DNA of 7,810 nt from an uncultured Eubacterium sp. (GTDB lineage: Bacteria; Bacillota; Clostridia; Peptostreptococcales; Anaerovoracaceae). Positions 1 through 7,372 of the stretch are shown here, one piece after another. The position numbers and the translations under genes were made by a program. The notes beneath the pieces were generated by a model. It searched no databases and was not told the DNA's origin. It worked only from the letters and a program-made list of their open reading frames with translations. Within the stretch, counting starts at the first letter, position 1; the number at the start of each line of letters is the position of its first letter. Location: assembly GCA_946614405.1 (NCBI GenBank), contig CAMOGZ010000063.1, positions 1-7,810 of the forward strand, given 5' to 3'.

Positions 1-1048
1 GATTCTTCAACACAGTAGCTTTGTCCCCGTCAAAGAGATTCACGCGATACAGAAGCACCCTCATGGTCTCTCCCACCGAGACGCTCCGGCGTTCCAGAGA
101 CCGGCGGCACATGAGCTCCAGTCCGTTGACCTCCAGGATCAGCTCCACCGAGTCGCCCCGGAACAGGACATCCTTCACCACACCGTTCTCCGAGTTGGGG
201 ATCAGGTCGTGGAACTTGGGGTTGTCATCCCGGAAGGCTTCCACGTATTCCGGACGGATCACCACCTGGCGGCCGTCGTCGATATCCGGGAATCCCCGGA
301 AACCGCAGAACTTGTCGCAGACGATGGAGTCACCCATGAAGGTGGCGGTGAACACCGTCTTCGGGTCTTTGTAGATCTCGTAAGGTGTGCCGGTCTGCTC
401 CAGCTTGCCGTCCTTCAGGATCACGATGCGGTCCGCCATGTCCACGGCCTCTTCCTGGTCGTGGGTGACGAAGATGCTGGTGACACCCACCTCGTGGATC
501 ATCTCACGGAGCCAGCGGCGCAGCTCTTTGCGCACCTTGGCGTCGATGGCCGCGAAGGGCTCGTCCAAAAGCAATAGCGCAGGCTCTGTGGCAAGGGCAC
601 GGGCAAAGGCCACTCTCTGGCGCTGTCCTCCGGACAGCTGGTTGGGATAGCGCTTGGCCAGACCGTCCAGGCCTGTGAGCTTCAGAAGCTCATTCACTCT
701 GGCCTCGATCTCGTCCTTGGGACGCTTCTGAATGGTGAGGCCGAAGGCCACGTTATCAAACACGTTCATGTAACGGAACAGGGCGTAGTTCTGGAAGACG
801 AATCCGATCTTCCGGTCTGCCGGCGGCAGATCGTTCACGCATTCTCCGTCGATGTAGATGTCGCCCTCCGTCGGGGTCTCCAGCCCGGCGATCATCCGAA
901 GGAGCGTGGTCTTGCCGCCGCCGCTCGGGCCCAGCAGTGCCACCAGCTCACCCTTCTCGATGCCCAGGTTTACGCCGGATACCGCATCCGGCTCCCCTTC
1001 TTTGGTATTTGGAAAGCGCTTGCGCATATTTTTCAGTTCAAGATACAT
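1..1048 (-). CDS. cysA: CysA, sulfate ABC transporter ATP-binding protein (3' end cut by window)
   Basis: This is the cytoplasmic ATPase that drives sulfate import through the CysT/CysW permease. About 349 residues are visible, and the reading frame runs off base 1 with no stop. Visible motifs are Walker A GPSGGGKT (residues 40-47), the Q-loop Gln86 in VFQNYALF, the ABC signature LSGGQ (138-142), Walker B LLLLDEP with Asp162-Glu163, and the H-loop His196 in VTHDQEE. After about residue 235 comes a C-terminal regulatory (TOBE-like) region. CysA proteins are usually about 330-365 residues, so little is probably missing. The ATG at 1048-1046 has an AGGGAG ribosome binding site a few bases upstream. 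It overlaps the end of the permease gene by 11 bases, which suggests translational coupling. The assignment to sulfate rather than another oxyanion rests on the adjacent sbp, permease and ATP sulfurylase genes. Confidence 0.95.
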   Translation of the reverse strand, partial: MYLELKNMRKRFPNTKEGEPDAVSGVNLGIEKGELVALLGPSGGGKTTLLRMIAGLETPTEGDIYIDGECVNDLPPADRKIGFVFQNYALFRYMNVFDNVAFGLTIQKRPKDEIEARVNELLKLTGLDGLAKRYPNQLSGGQRQRVAFARALATEPALLLLDEPFAAIDAKVRKELRRWLREMIHEVGVTSIFVTHDQEEAVDMADRIVILKDGKLEQTGTPYEIYKDPKTVFTATFMGDSIVCDKFCGFRGFPDIDDGRQVVIRPEYVEAFRDDNPKFHDLIPNSENGVVKDVLFRGDSVELILEVNGLELMCRRSLERRSVSVGETMRVLLYRVNLFDGDKATVLKN

Positions 1049-2756
1049 GTTTCTTCTCCCTGTACTCGAAAATATTTCTTAAGATCAGGACCACCACGGC
1101 GATGATCACCAATACCGATGATACCGCAAAGGCGGCGATGATGGAGTCGGAGCTTCCTGCCAGATACAGTGCGTCGATCTCCAGGGGCAGTGTGAAGGTC
1201 TCCCCTCTCGTCTTGGACAGCGCGTTGACGGCGCCGAATTCTCCAAGAGCACGTGCGGCGCAGAGGATCATTCCGTAGATCAGCGGCCACTTGATGTGAG
1301 GGAAGGTCACCCGCCGGAAGATGGTCATGCCTGAGGCGCCCATCATTGCTGCGGCTTCCTCCTCTGCCGTTCCAATGGAATTCAGCACCGGGATCAGCTC
1401 TCTGGATACGAATGGGAACGTCACGAAGATCGTGGCCAGTACTACGCCGGGCAGTGCGAATACGATCTGGATGTCCGTGCCCAGTGCCTCATTGATACCG
1501 TCCACGATGGGGGCCGCCCATCCCAGCCGGCCGAAGGTCATGATATAGGCAAGGCCTGCGATGACCGGCGATACCGAGAACGGAATGTCGATCAGGGCTC
1601 CCAGAGCCTGCTTGCCCCGGAAGGCGAACCGGGTCAGTGCCCAGGCTGCCACAAGGCCGAAGAAGGTATTCACCAGCAAAGCGAATACGGTTGCCAGCAG
1701 GGTCACGCCGAAGGCCGAGATCACGTACTCCGTGGACAAAGCCGACAGGTAGAATTCCAGTCCCTTGGACAGGGAATTCCGGATCACGGAGATCAGCGGG
1801 AACACCAGCATGAAGAACACGAACAGCACGGCGATGACCACCAGCGCCAGCTCTCCCGCGCCGGAAGGCGCCCTGCCCCGGACCTGGCTTTGTGCGAGTT
1901 CGGTGCTGCCCACGCGGCGGGACTGAAATACCGCAACGCCGTTGACGAAGAGCAGCAGCAGGAACGAGATGATCAGCATCAGCAGCGCGATGGCCGTGGC
2001 GCTCTCGTAGTCGATGTAGTTCAGCTTCTGCATGATGACGTAGGAGACCACCTGGGTCTTGTTTTTGGCGCTGTTGCCCGAGATGTAGATGACGCTGCCG
2101 TACTCGCCGATGCCTCTGGCAAGGGCCAGGCCGAAGCCCGTGAGCATGGCCGGCATGATCTCCGGCATGATGACCCGGCGGAAGACGCCGGCTGGCCGGG
2201 CGCCCAGAACGTAGGCTGCCTCTTCATAGGCCGGATCCAGCTTCTCCAGCACCGGCTGCACCGTGCGCACCACGAATGGAATGCCGATGAATACCAGGGC
2301 AACCAGGATACCGAGGTGCGTATAGGACACCCGGATCCCCAGGGCCGCCAGAGGTCCTCCCAGCTCTCCCGTGGTGGAGTACATCTTGCTGAGGGTGATG
2401 CCCGCAACCGCCGTAGGCAGCGCGAAAGGCAGCTCAATAAGCCCGTCCAGGATCCTCTTTCCGGGGAATTCGAACCGCACCAGCACCCAGGCCAGGATCA
2501 GTCCGAAGACACAGTTGAGGAGCGCCGCAAGGAAGGCGCAGACGATGCTCACCACCAGCGCGTTCAGCACGTGGCTGTCGGAGATCACCGCGAAATATTC
2601 TTTTGGAGACAGGTGCAGCGAATAGGCCAGCACCGATGCCAGCGGGATCAGAATGAACACCGAAAGCATGGTGATCATGATCCCCATAGTAAGCGAAAAG
2701 CCCGGAATAACGCTGTGGTTATTCCGGATCCTCGCAGGTTTCTTATCTGTTCTCAT
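1038..2756 (-). CDS. cysTW: Fused CysT-CysW sulfate ABC transporter permease
   Basis: This 572-residue inner-membrane protein joins both permease halves of the sulfate importer, which are normally two proteins of about 275-290 residues. The N-terminal half is CysT-like: LPFALPTAVAG, then an EAA loop (EEAAYVLGA...G) at about residues 178-206. The C-terminal half is CysW-like: DIPFSVSPVIAG, a second EAA loop (EEEAAAMMGA) at about 465-494, then ALGEFGAV and RGETFTLPLEI. A hydrophilic linker lies at about residues 279-303, between two hydrophobic segments, and contains no Met or obvious internal start. The frame stays open up to 2825, but that stretch lies inside sbp and reads as non-family sequence. 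I therefore chose the ATG at 2756, giving MRTDKKPARIRNN before the first membrane segment; an ATG at 2765 is also possible. The gene overlaps sbp by 14 bases and cysA by 11 bases. Confidence 0.92.
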   Translation of the reverse strand: MRTDKKPARIRNNHSVIPGFSLTMGIMITMLSVFILIPLASVLAYSLHLSPKEYFAVISDSHVLNALVVSIVCAFLAALLNCVFGLILAWVLVRFEFPGKRILDGLIELPFALPTAVAGITLSKMYSTTGELGGPLAALGIRVSYTHLGILVALVFIGIPFVVRTVQPVLEKLDPAYEEAAYVLGARPAGVFRRVIMPEIMPAMLTGFGLALARGIGEYGSVIYISGNSAKNKTQVVSYVIMQKLNYIDYESATAIALLMLIISFLLLLFVNGVAVFQSRRVGSTELAQSQVRGRAPSGAGELALVVIAVLFVFFMLVFPLISVIRNSLSKGLEFYLSALSTEYVISAFGVTLLATVFALLVNTFFGLVAAWALTRFAFRGKQALGALIDIPFSVSPVIAGLAYIMTFGRLGWAAPIVDGINEALGTDIQIVFALPGVVLATIFVTFPFVSRELIPVLNSIGTAEEEAAAMMGASGMTIFRRVTFPHIKWPLIYGMILCAARALGEFGAVNALSKTRGETFTLPLEIDALYLAGSSDSIIAAFAVSSVLVIIAVVVLILRNIFEYREKKHVS

Positions 2757-3774
2757 AGATCTCATCGAAGATTCCGCCGTCCATGAAGAACTTCTCATAG
2801 GCGGCATCCCATCCACCGAAGTCATCGATGTTGCAAAGGTTCATTTTCAGATCGAATTTGTCGCTGAATTCTTTCAGCACTTCCTCATCGGAAGGACGAT
2901 AGCCGTACTCGCCGATGATCTTCTGGGCATCCTTCTCGTACAGATGAGCCAGGTAATCCTTGGCCACCTGCTCGGTGCCGTCCTTCTTGGCATTCTCATC
3001 CACGATGGCTACGCTGGGCTGCGCCAGGATGCTGATGCTCGGGGACACGATCTCATAATCATCCGGATACTCGGAGAGGGTCTGCAGAGCCTCGTTCTCC
3101 CATGCCAGGAGCACGTCGCCCTGTCCGTTCTCAACGAATGTGGTGGTGGCGCCTCTGGCCCCGGAGTCCATAACGGAAACGTTGGCATAGAGCTTCCGCA
3201 TGAAGTCCTTTACTTTGTTCTCATCTCCGCCGAATTTCTCGGAGGCATACTGCCATGCCGCCAGGAAGTTCCAGCAGGCTCCGCCGCTGGACTTGGGGTC
3301 CGGTGTGATGATGTCCACGCCGTCCTTGATCAGGTCGTCCCAGTCCTTCAGGTTCTTTTCATTGCCCTTTCTGACCAGGAAGACGATGGTGGACGTGTAA
3401 GGGGAAGACTGGCGGTCGAACTCTTCGATCCAGCCCTCCTCGATCAGTCCGGCCTGCTCGATCAGAGTGATGTCATGGGCCAGTGCCAGTGTTACCACGT
3501 CGGCGTCACTGCCCTCCACCACGGATCTTGCCTGTCCGCCGGATCCGCCGTGGGACTGCACCACCTCAACCTTGGTGCCGGTCTCTTCCTCATAAACTTC
3601 TGTGAACCACTCATTATATGCTGCATAAAGTTCTCTGGTCGGGTCATAGGATACGTTGGTGATTTTGACGGTGCCGTCATTGGCTTTCTCGGATCCGCCG
3701 CCGCATGCTGTCAGACCGATGGTCAGAGCTGCGGCAAGGAGGATCACAACCGCCTTGCGAATATTCCCTTTCAT
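2743..3774 (-). CDS. sbp: Sulfate-binding lipoprotein of the ABC importer
   Basis: This 343-residue extracellular solute-binding protein captures sulfate and delivers it to the CysTW permease. A basic start and hydrophobic core lead to the lipobox LTAC with Cys24, so the mature protein is probably lipid-anchored, as is usual in Gram-positive bacteria. Family landmarks are SYDPTRELY (42-50), QSHGGSGGQAR (73-83), a phosphate/sulfate-binding signature DPKSSGGACW (159-168) and a later ENGQGDVLLAWENEA segment (about 215-229). The signature normally reads NPK(S/T)SGxAR, so this copy has Asp for Asn and Cys167 for Arg. The ATG at 3774 is preceded by GGGAGG about 10 bases upstream. It lies 24 bases after cysNC, with no terminator or promoter visible between them, so it should be cotranscribed. 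Sulfate specificity is inferred from the family and from the ATP sulfurylase neighbours; thiosulfate is an alternative or additional ligand. Confidence 0.93.
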   Translation of the reverse strand: MKGNIRKAVVILLAAALTIGLTACGGGSEKANDGTVKITNVSYDPTRELYAAYNEWFTEVYEEETGTKVEVVQSHGGSGGQARSVVEGSDADVVTLALAHDITLIEQAGLIEEGWIEEFDRQSSPYTSTIVFLVRKGNEKNLKDWDDLIKDGVDIITPDPKSSGGACWNFLAAWQYASEKFGGDENKVKDFMRKLYANVSVMDSGARGATTTFVENGQGDVLLAWENEALQTLSEYPDDYEIVSPSISILAQPSVAIVDENAKKDGTEQVAKDYLAHLYEKDAQKIIGEYGYRPSDEEVLKEFSDKFDLKMNLCNIDDFGGWDAAYEKFFMDGGIFDEIYENR

Positions 3775-3798
3775 TTCTCCATTTTCCTCCCTTTTGAT

Positions 3799-5625
3799 TT
3801 ATAAATAAGCCTCTAAAGCATTCAGCACGATCTCGGTGGCATCTTCCAGGCTGTACTTGCTGGTGTCGATGGTGATCTCCGGGTTCTCCGGTGCCTCATA
3901 GGGGCTGTTGATACCGGTGAAGTTGGGGATCTCGCCGGCTCTGGCCTTCTGATACAGGCCCTTCACGTCCCGGCGCTCGCATTCCTCCAGCGGGGTGCTG
4001 ACATAGATCTCGATGAAGTCGTCGGTTCCCACGATCTCTCTGGCCCGTCTCCGGTCGCTGCGGTAGGGCGAGATGAATGCGGTTAGGACGATGAGGCCCG
4101 CGTCGTTCATCAGCTTGGAGACCTCGCTGATGCGTCGGATGTTCTCGATTCTGTCCTTCTCGGTGAATCCCAGGTTGTGGTTCAGTCCCATACGGATGTT
4201 GTCTCCGTCCAGGAGCATGGTGTGCTTGCCCTTCAGGGACAAAGCCTTCTCCACTGCATTGGCCAATGTGGACTTGCCGGCTCCGGAAAGTCCTGTGAAC
4301 CACAAAGTCTTCGGCTTCTGGTTCAGCATGGCGGAACGCATCTGACGTGTGATGTCCAGTTCCTGCCAGACCACGTTTTCGGAACGTCTCAGATGGTACT
4401 TGATGGTGCCGCAGGCACTGGTCATGTTGGTCACGCGGTCGATGAGGATAAACTCACCGAGACTGCGGTGACGGGAGAAGCTGTCAAATACGGCGTCCTT
4501 GGCCATGCCGATCTCACAGCGGGCCAATTCGTTTTTGCCGATGGATTTACATGGGATGTGCTCTCCGGTGTTGACGTCGATCCGATAGTCGATCTTCATC
4601 ACCGTTGCAGGGACCTTCTGGGTCCCCAGCTTCAGAAGGTAGCTCTTACCTTCAATGAGCTCGGTGTCATCCATCCAGAGGATGGCTGCGGTGAACATGG
4701 ATGCGACCTTCACGTTGGCATCCTTCACCAGAACGCTTCCCCGGGATACGTCCACTTCTCTGTCCAGGCATACTGTCACCGGCATCTCCACGGAGGCCTC
4801 TTCCACTTCCTTGTCCGTATGGAGGATCCGGCTGACCACAGCCGTTTCTTTTCCGGGCAGGATGGCGACCTCATCGCCCACGTGGATGTCGCCGCTTTCG
4901 ATCTGTCCCTGGAATCCACGGAAAGTGTGATCCGGGCGGCAGACTCTCTGGATGGGCAGGACGAATCCTTCCTCCGCCTGATCCGGCGTTACGTTGACAT
5001 TCTCCAGCCAGGCCAGCAGGGTGTCCCCCGTGTACCATGGCATATTTTCTGATCTGGTGGTGACGTTGTCTCCCTCGGTGGCGGACACCGGGATCACCTT
5101 CACATCCTGCAGAGCCAGAGTTTCTGTCAGCTCACGGATGTCTTTCTCGATATTATCATATACTTCCTGGCTGTAGCCCACCAGGTCCATCTTATTCAGT
5201 GCGAATACGAAATGACGGATACCCATCATGGCACAGATCCTGGCATGACGGCGGGTCTGGATCAGGATGCCCTGTGAGGCGTCCACCAGGATCACCGCCA
5301 GGTCCGCAAAGGATGCGCCCACGGCCATGTTTCTGGTGTATTCTTCATGTCCCGGGGTGTCCGCAACGATGAAGCTCCGTTTCTCTGTGGTAAAGTAGCG
5401 GTAGGCCACATCGATGGTGATGCCCTGCTCCCGCTCTGCCATCAGACCGTCCAGCAGCAGCGAATAGTCGATCTCACCGCCCCGGCTTCCCACCTTACTG
5501 TCCAGCAGAAGGGACTGGGCCTGGTCTGCAAACAGCAGCTTTGCGTCATAGAGCATATGACCGATGAGAGTCGATTTTCCGTCATCTACGCTTCCGCAGG
5601 TGATAAATTTCAATAATTCCTTCAT
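3799..5625 (-). CDS. cysNC: CysN-CysC fusion: ATP sulfurylase GTPase subunit with APS kinase
   Basis: This 608-residue cytoplasmic bifunctional enzyme pairs with CysD. The CysN part couples GTP hydrolysis to making adenosine 5'-phosphosulfate (APS) from ATP and sulfate; the CysC part phosphorylates APS to PAPS. In the N-terminal GTPase I see G1 GSVDDGKST (11-19), G2 Thr70 in EQGITIDVAYRYF, G3 DTPGH (89-93), G4 NKMD (144-147) and G5 SAT (181-183). Elongation-factor-like beta-barrel domains follow to about residue 430. The APS kinase begins near residue 437, with P-loop GLSGAGKS (445-452), DGDNIRMGLN (473-482), FISPYRSDR (517-525), RDVKGLYQKA (552-561) and FTGINSPYEAP (569-579). All key residues look intact and the length fits known CysNC/NodQ-type fusions. 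The ATG at 5625 is 2 bases after the cysD stop, so coupled translation is likely. Confidence 0.97.
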   Translation of the reverse strand: MKELLKFITCGSVDDGKSTLIGHMLYDAKLLFADQAQSLLLDSKVGSRGGEIDYSLLLDGLMAEREQGITIDVAYRYFTTEKRSFIVADTPGHEEYTRNMAVGASFADLAVILVDASQGILIQTRRHARICAMMGIRHFVFALNKMDLVGYSQEVYDNIEKDIRELTETLALQDVKVIPVSATEGDNVTTRSENMPWYTGDTLLAWLENVNVTPDQAEEGFVLPIQRVCRPDHTFRGFQGQIESGDIHVGDEVAILPGKETAVVSRILHTDKEVEEASVEMPVTVCLDREVDVSRGSVLVKDANVKVASMFTAAILWMDDTELIEGKSYLLKLGTQKVPATVMKIDYRIDVNTGEHIPCKSIGKNELARCEIGMAKDAVFDSFSRHRSLGEFILIDRVTNMTSACGTIKYHLRRSENVVWQELDITRQMRSAMLNQKPKTLWFTGLSGAGKSTLANAVEKALSLKGKHTMLLDGDNIRMGLNHNLGFTEKDRIENIRRISEVSKLMNDAGLIVLTAFISPYRSDRRRAREIVGTDDFIEIYVSTPLEECERRDVKGLYQKARAGEIPNFTGINSPYEAPENPEITIDTSKYSLEDATEIVLNALEAYL

Positions 5626-5627
5626 GT

Positions 5628-6521
5628 TTAGAAATACCCTTCTCTTTTTCTCTTCTCCATGCTGGCGGATCCCCCGTCCTTGTCGATGACACGGCTGGTC
5701 CGTTCGGACTCTGCTGCGCTGAGGGTCTCCTCGATGATCTCATCCAGTGTGGTGGCGTTGGATTCCACGCCCCCGGACAGCGGATAGCATCCCAGGGTGC
5801 GGAAACGGACCATTTTCATCTCCGGCTTCTCGCCCGGCTTCAGGGGAAAACGGTCGTCGTCCACCATGATCAGGTTGCCGTCCCGTTCCACCACCGGACG
5901 CTCTGCAGCAAAGTACAGCGGCACGATGGGGATGTTCTCCTGTTTGATATACTGCCAGATATCGCTCTCCGTCCAGTTGGAGATGGGGAATACGCGGATG
6001 CTCTCGCCCTTCTTGATCTCTGTGTTATAGCACTTCCACATCTCGGGTCTCTGGTTCTTCGGATCCCAGGCGTGCTCGCTGTTACGGAAGGAGAACAGGC
6101 GCTCCTTGGCCCGGCTCTTCTCCTCGTCCCGGCGGCCGCCGCCGAAGGCTGCGGTAAACCCGTATTTATTCAGGGCCTGTTTCAGGGCCTGTGTTTTCAT
6201 GATATCCGTGTAGGCGGCACCATGGTCGAAGGGGTTGATCCCCTGGCGGAGTCCGTCTTCATTGATGTACTCCAGCATCTCGATGCCAAGCTCCTTGGCA
6301 CGGCGGTCCCGAAACTCGATCATCTCCTTGAACTTCCATGTGGTGTTTACATGGAGGAAAGGAAATGGCGGTTTCTCCGGATAGAAGGCCTTCATGGCCA
6401 GGTGCAGCATAACAGAGGAGTCCTTACCGATGGAATAGAGCATCACCGGCTTCTCACACTCCGCAGCGACCTCTCTCATGATGTAGATCGCTTCTGCTTC
6501 CAGTCGTTCCAAATGATTCAT
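5628..6521 (-). CDS. cysD: CysD, sulfate adenylyltransferase subunit 2
   Basis: This is the catalytic subunit of ATP sulfurylase, 297 residues, which adenylylates sulfate to APS in complex with the CysN GTPase. It belongs to the PP-loop ATP pyrophosphatase family. The PP-loop SIGKDSS is at residues 30-36, followed by [16 protein letters not shown] (57-72), [15 protein letters not shown] (127-141), [11 protein letters not shown] (142-152) and [10 protein letters not shown] (241-250). The C-terminus KREGYF is typical of CysD. Length is normal for the family (about 300). The ATG at 6521 has a GGAG site 6 bases upstream. It is the first enzyme gene of the cys run and lies 47 bases after the response regulator, across a terminator-like hairpin. 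A 12-base tandem repeat inside the gene (6169-6192) encodes the ordinary family segment QALKQALNK and is not a lesion. Confidence 0.97.
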   Translation of the reverse strand: MNHLERLEAEAIYIMREVAAECEKPVMLYSIGKDSSVMLHLAMKAFYPEKPPFPFLHVNTTWKFKEMIEFRDRRAKELGIEMLEYINEDGLRQGINPFDHGAAYTDIMKTQALKQALNKYGFTAAFGGGRRDEEKSRAKERLFSFRNSEHAWDPKNQRPEMWKCYNTEIKKGESIRVFPISNWTESDIWQYIKQENIPIVPLYFAAERPVVERDGNLIMVDDDRFPLKPGEKPEMKMVRFRTLGCYPLSGGVESNATTLDEIIEETLSAAESERTSRVIDKDGGSASMEKRKREGYF

Positions 6522-6536
6522 ACATTTCTCCGTTCA

Positions 6537-6565
6537 CAAGAAAAGACAACTGGGCCGTTGTCTCT
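6537..6565 (-). terminator. Terminator-like hairpin between the response regulator and cysD
   Basis: On the minus strand, AGACAAC and GTTGTCT form a perfect 7-bp stem around a 6-base loop (GGCCCA). The stem can extend to 9 bp by a G-T wobble and an A-T pair, and TTTTCTT follows. The structure starts only a few bases after the response regulator stop codon (6569) and ends just before the cysD ribosome binding site. Its shape is that of a weak intrinsic terminator: the stem has only three GC pairs and the T tract is interrupted. It may separate the regulator transcript from the cys operon, let only part of transcription read through, or act as an RNA processing or stability element. No convincing cysD promoter fits between the hairpin and the gene. 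Confidence 0.5.
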
Positions 6566-6568
6566 CCT

Positions 6569-7243
6569 CTATTTATTGTTCTTCACTACGTATCCCATTC
6601 CCCGGATGGTGTGGATCAGTTTGTTCTCATATCTCGCGTCGATCTTCTTGCGCAGAAGCCGGATGTACACATCCACAACATTGGAGCTGACATCGTCGTT
6701 CACGTTGTAGATATTATCCATGATCTGCTGTCTTGTCATCACGATCCCCTGATTCCGGATCAGATACTCCAGAATAGCATATTCCCGCGGCGAAAGCTGG
6801 ATCTCTTCTCCGTCCCGGAACACAGCCCGGTTGGAAGTGTCCACTTCCAGTCCGTCGCAGCGATACACGTTCTCCCGAACGTTCACCTGTTTGCGGAGGA
6901 TCAGGCGCAGTCTCGCCAAAAGTTCCGGAAAAGCAAAGGGCCTTACCAGAAAGTCGTCGGCGCCGCCGTCAAGTCCTTCCACAATGGTCTGTGTATCACC
7001 TTTTGCAGACAGCAAAAGAACCGGCACCTGCATCCCCTTGGTCCGAATGTCTGCCAGGACCTGCATCCCATCCATATCCGGGAGATCCAGATCCAGAAGC
7101 ATTGCGTCGTAAGCTGCATAATTCAGGTATTCCAGTGCCGTCGCTCCGGTGTGACAACTGTCCACATTATAGTTTTCATTTTTCAGGCGTTCCGAAAGCC
7201 CCTTAGCGGCCTCCGTTTCGTCTTCAACAACTAATATTCTCAT
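6569..7243 (-). CDS. OmpR/PhoB-family two-component response regulator
   Basis: This 224-residue cytoplasmic DNA-binding regulator has an N-terminal receiver domain (about 1-118) and a C-terminal winged-helix domain (about 126-222). In the receiver the acidic pocket is Glu7-Asp8, the phosphoacceptor is Asp51 in LLDLDLPDMDG, and the switch Ser is Ser79 in LLLSAKGD. The normally invariant Lys of the KPF motif is Arg101 (VRPF). The output domain shows LSPREYAILEYLIRN (150-164), SNVVDVYIRLLRKKID (187-202) and IRGMGYVV (213-220), as in PhoB and OmpR. The ATG at 7243 has GAGGA 5 bases upstream. No histidine kinase gene adjoins it in the window: cysD lies downstream and a divergent gene upstream. 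Its place ahead of the cys operon makes a role in sulfur regulation possible, but the hairpin after it argues against simple cotranscription. The signal sensed is unknown. Confidence 0.93.
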   Translation of the reverse strand: MRILVVEDETEAAKGLSERLKNENYNVDSCHTGATALEYLNYAAYDAMLLDLDLPDMDGMQVLADIRTKGMQVPVLLLSAKGDTQTIVEGLDGGADDFLVRPFAFPELLARLRLILRKQVNVRENVYRCDGLEVDTSNRAVFRDGEEIQLSPREYAILEYLIRNQGIVMTRQQIMDNIYNVNDDVSSNVVDVYIRLLRKKIDARYENKLIHTIRGMGYVVKNNK

Positions 7244-7267
7244 GCGGTTCCTCGATACACACTAACC

Positions 7268-7296
7268 TGTATAGATTTTACTGCATTAAAATGAAA
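7268..7296 (-). promoter_or_regulatory. Possible promoter of the response regulator gene
   Basis: On the minus strand a TATACA box (7268-7273) lies 17 bases downstream of TTTCAT (7291-7296), a poor match to the -35 consensus. Transcription from it would start near 7261 and leave a short leader containing the GAGGA site. The weak -35 overlaps the proximal copy of the 14-base direct repeat, an arrangement expected if an activator binds there in place of a strong -35. TAAAAT at 7275-7280 is an alternative -10 with no good -35 partner. Confidence 0.3.
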
Positions 7297-7324
7297 AAAA
7301 GATGAAAGAATGCATTAAAATGAA
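7282..7324. repeat. Pair of 14-base direct repeats in the divergent promoter region
   Basis: TGCATTAAAATGAA occurs perfectly at 7282-7295 and again at 7311-7324, 29 bases from start to start. Between them GATGAAAG (7301-7308) supplies another ATGAA, 11 bases after the first (7291 and 7302). OmpR/PhoB-type regulators commonly bind direct repeats with about 11-bp periodicity, so this is a candidate operator, possibly for the neighbouring response regulator acting on its own gene. The region is AT-rich, so chance repetition of part of the motif is possible, although a perfect 14-base match is unlikely to be wholly accidental. Confidence 0.55.
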
Positions 7325-7372
7325 CATCCCGGACAAATAGCGCAAATCTCTCTCATAATTGAAAATCAGAGA

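Noticed and set aside
1890..2786. Long plus-strand open frame of 298 codons opposite the permease gene
   Set aside because: It is antisense to a strongly conserved CysT-like region, its product is rich in His, Gln, Arg and Asp with no domain, and it has no convincing ribosome binding site. It is a by-product of GC-rich codon use.
2757..2825. Longer N-terminus of the permease starting at 2825
   Set aside because: The extra residues lie inside sbp coding sequence and look unrelated to permease N-termini; starts at 2756 or 2765 give a normal beginning and short overlap.
2653..3804. Plus-strand open frame of 383 codons opposite sbp
   Set aside because: The minus strand there encodes a clear sulfate-binding lipoprotein with lipobox and family motifs. 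The plus-strand product resembles nothing and spans the ends of neighbouring genes.
4177..5052. Plus-strand open frame of 291 codons opposite cysNC
   Set aside because: It is antisense to the well-conserved CysN/APS kinase coding sequence and lacks its own signals.
6169..6192. Perfect 12-base tandem repeat inside cysD
   Set aside because: It encodes QALKQALN in place, where CysD proteins commonly have a similar LKQAL segment, and the surrounding family motifs stay in register, so it is coincidental codon choice and not an insertion.
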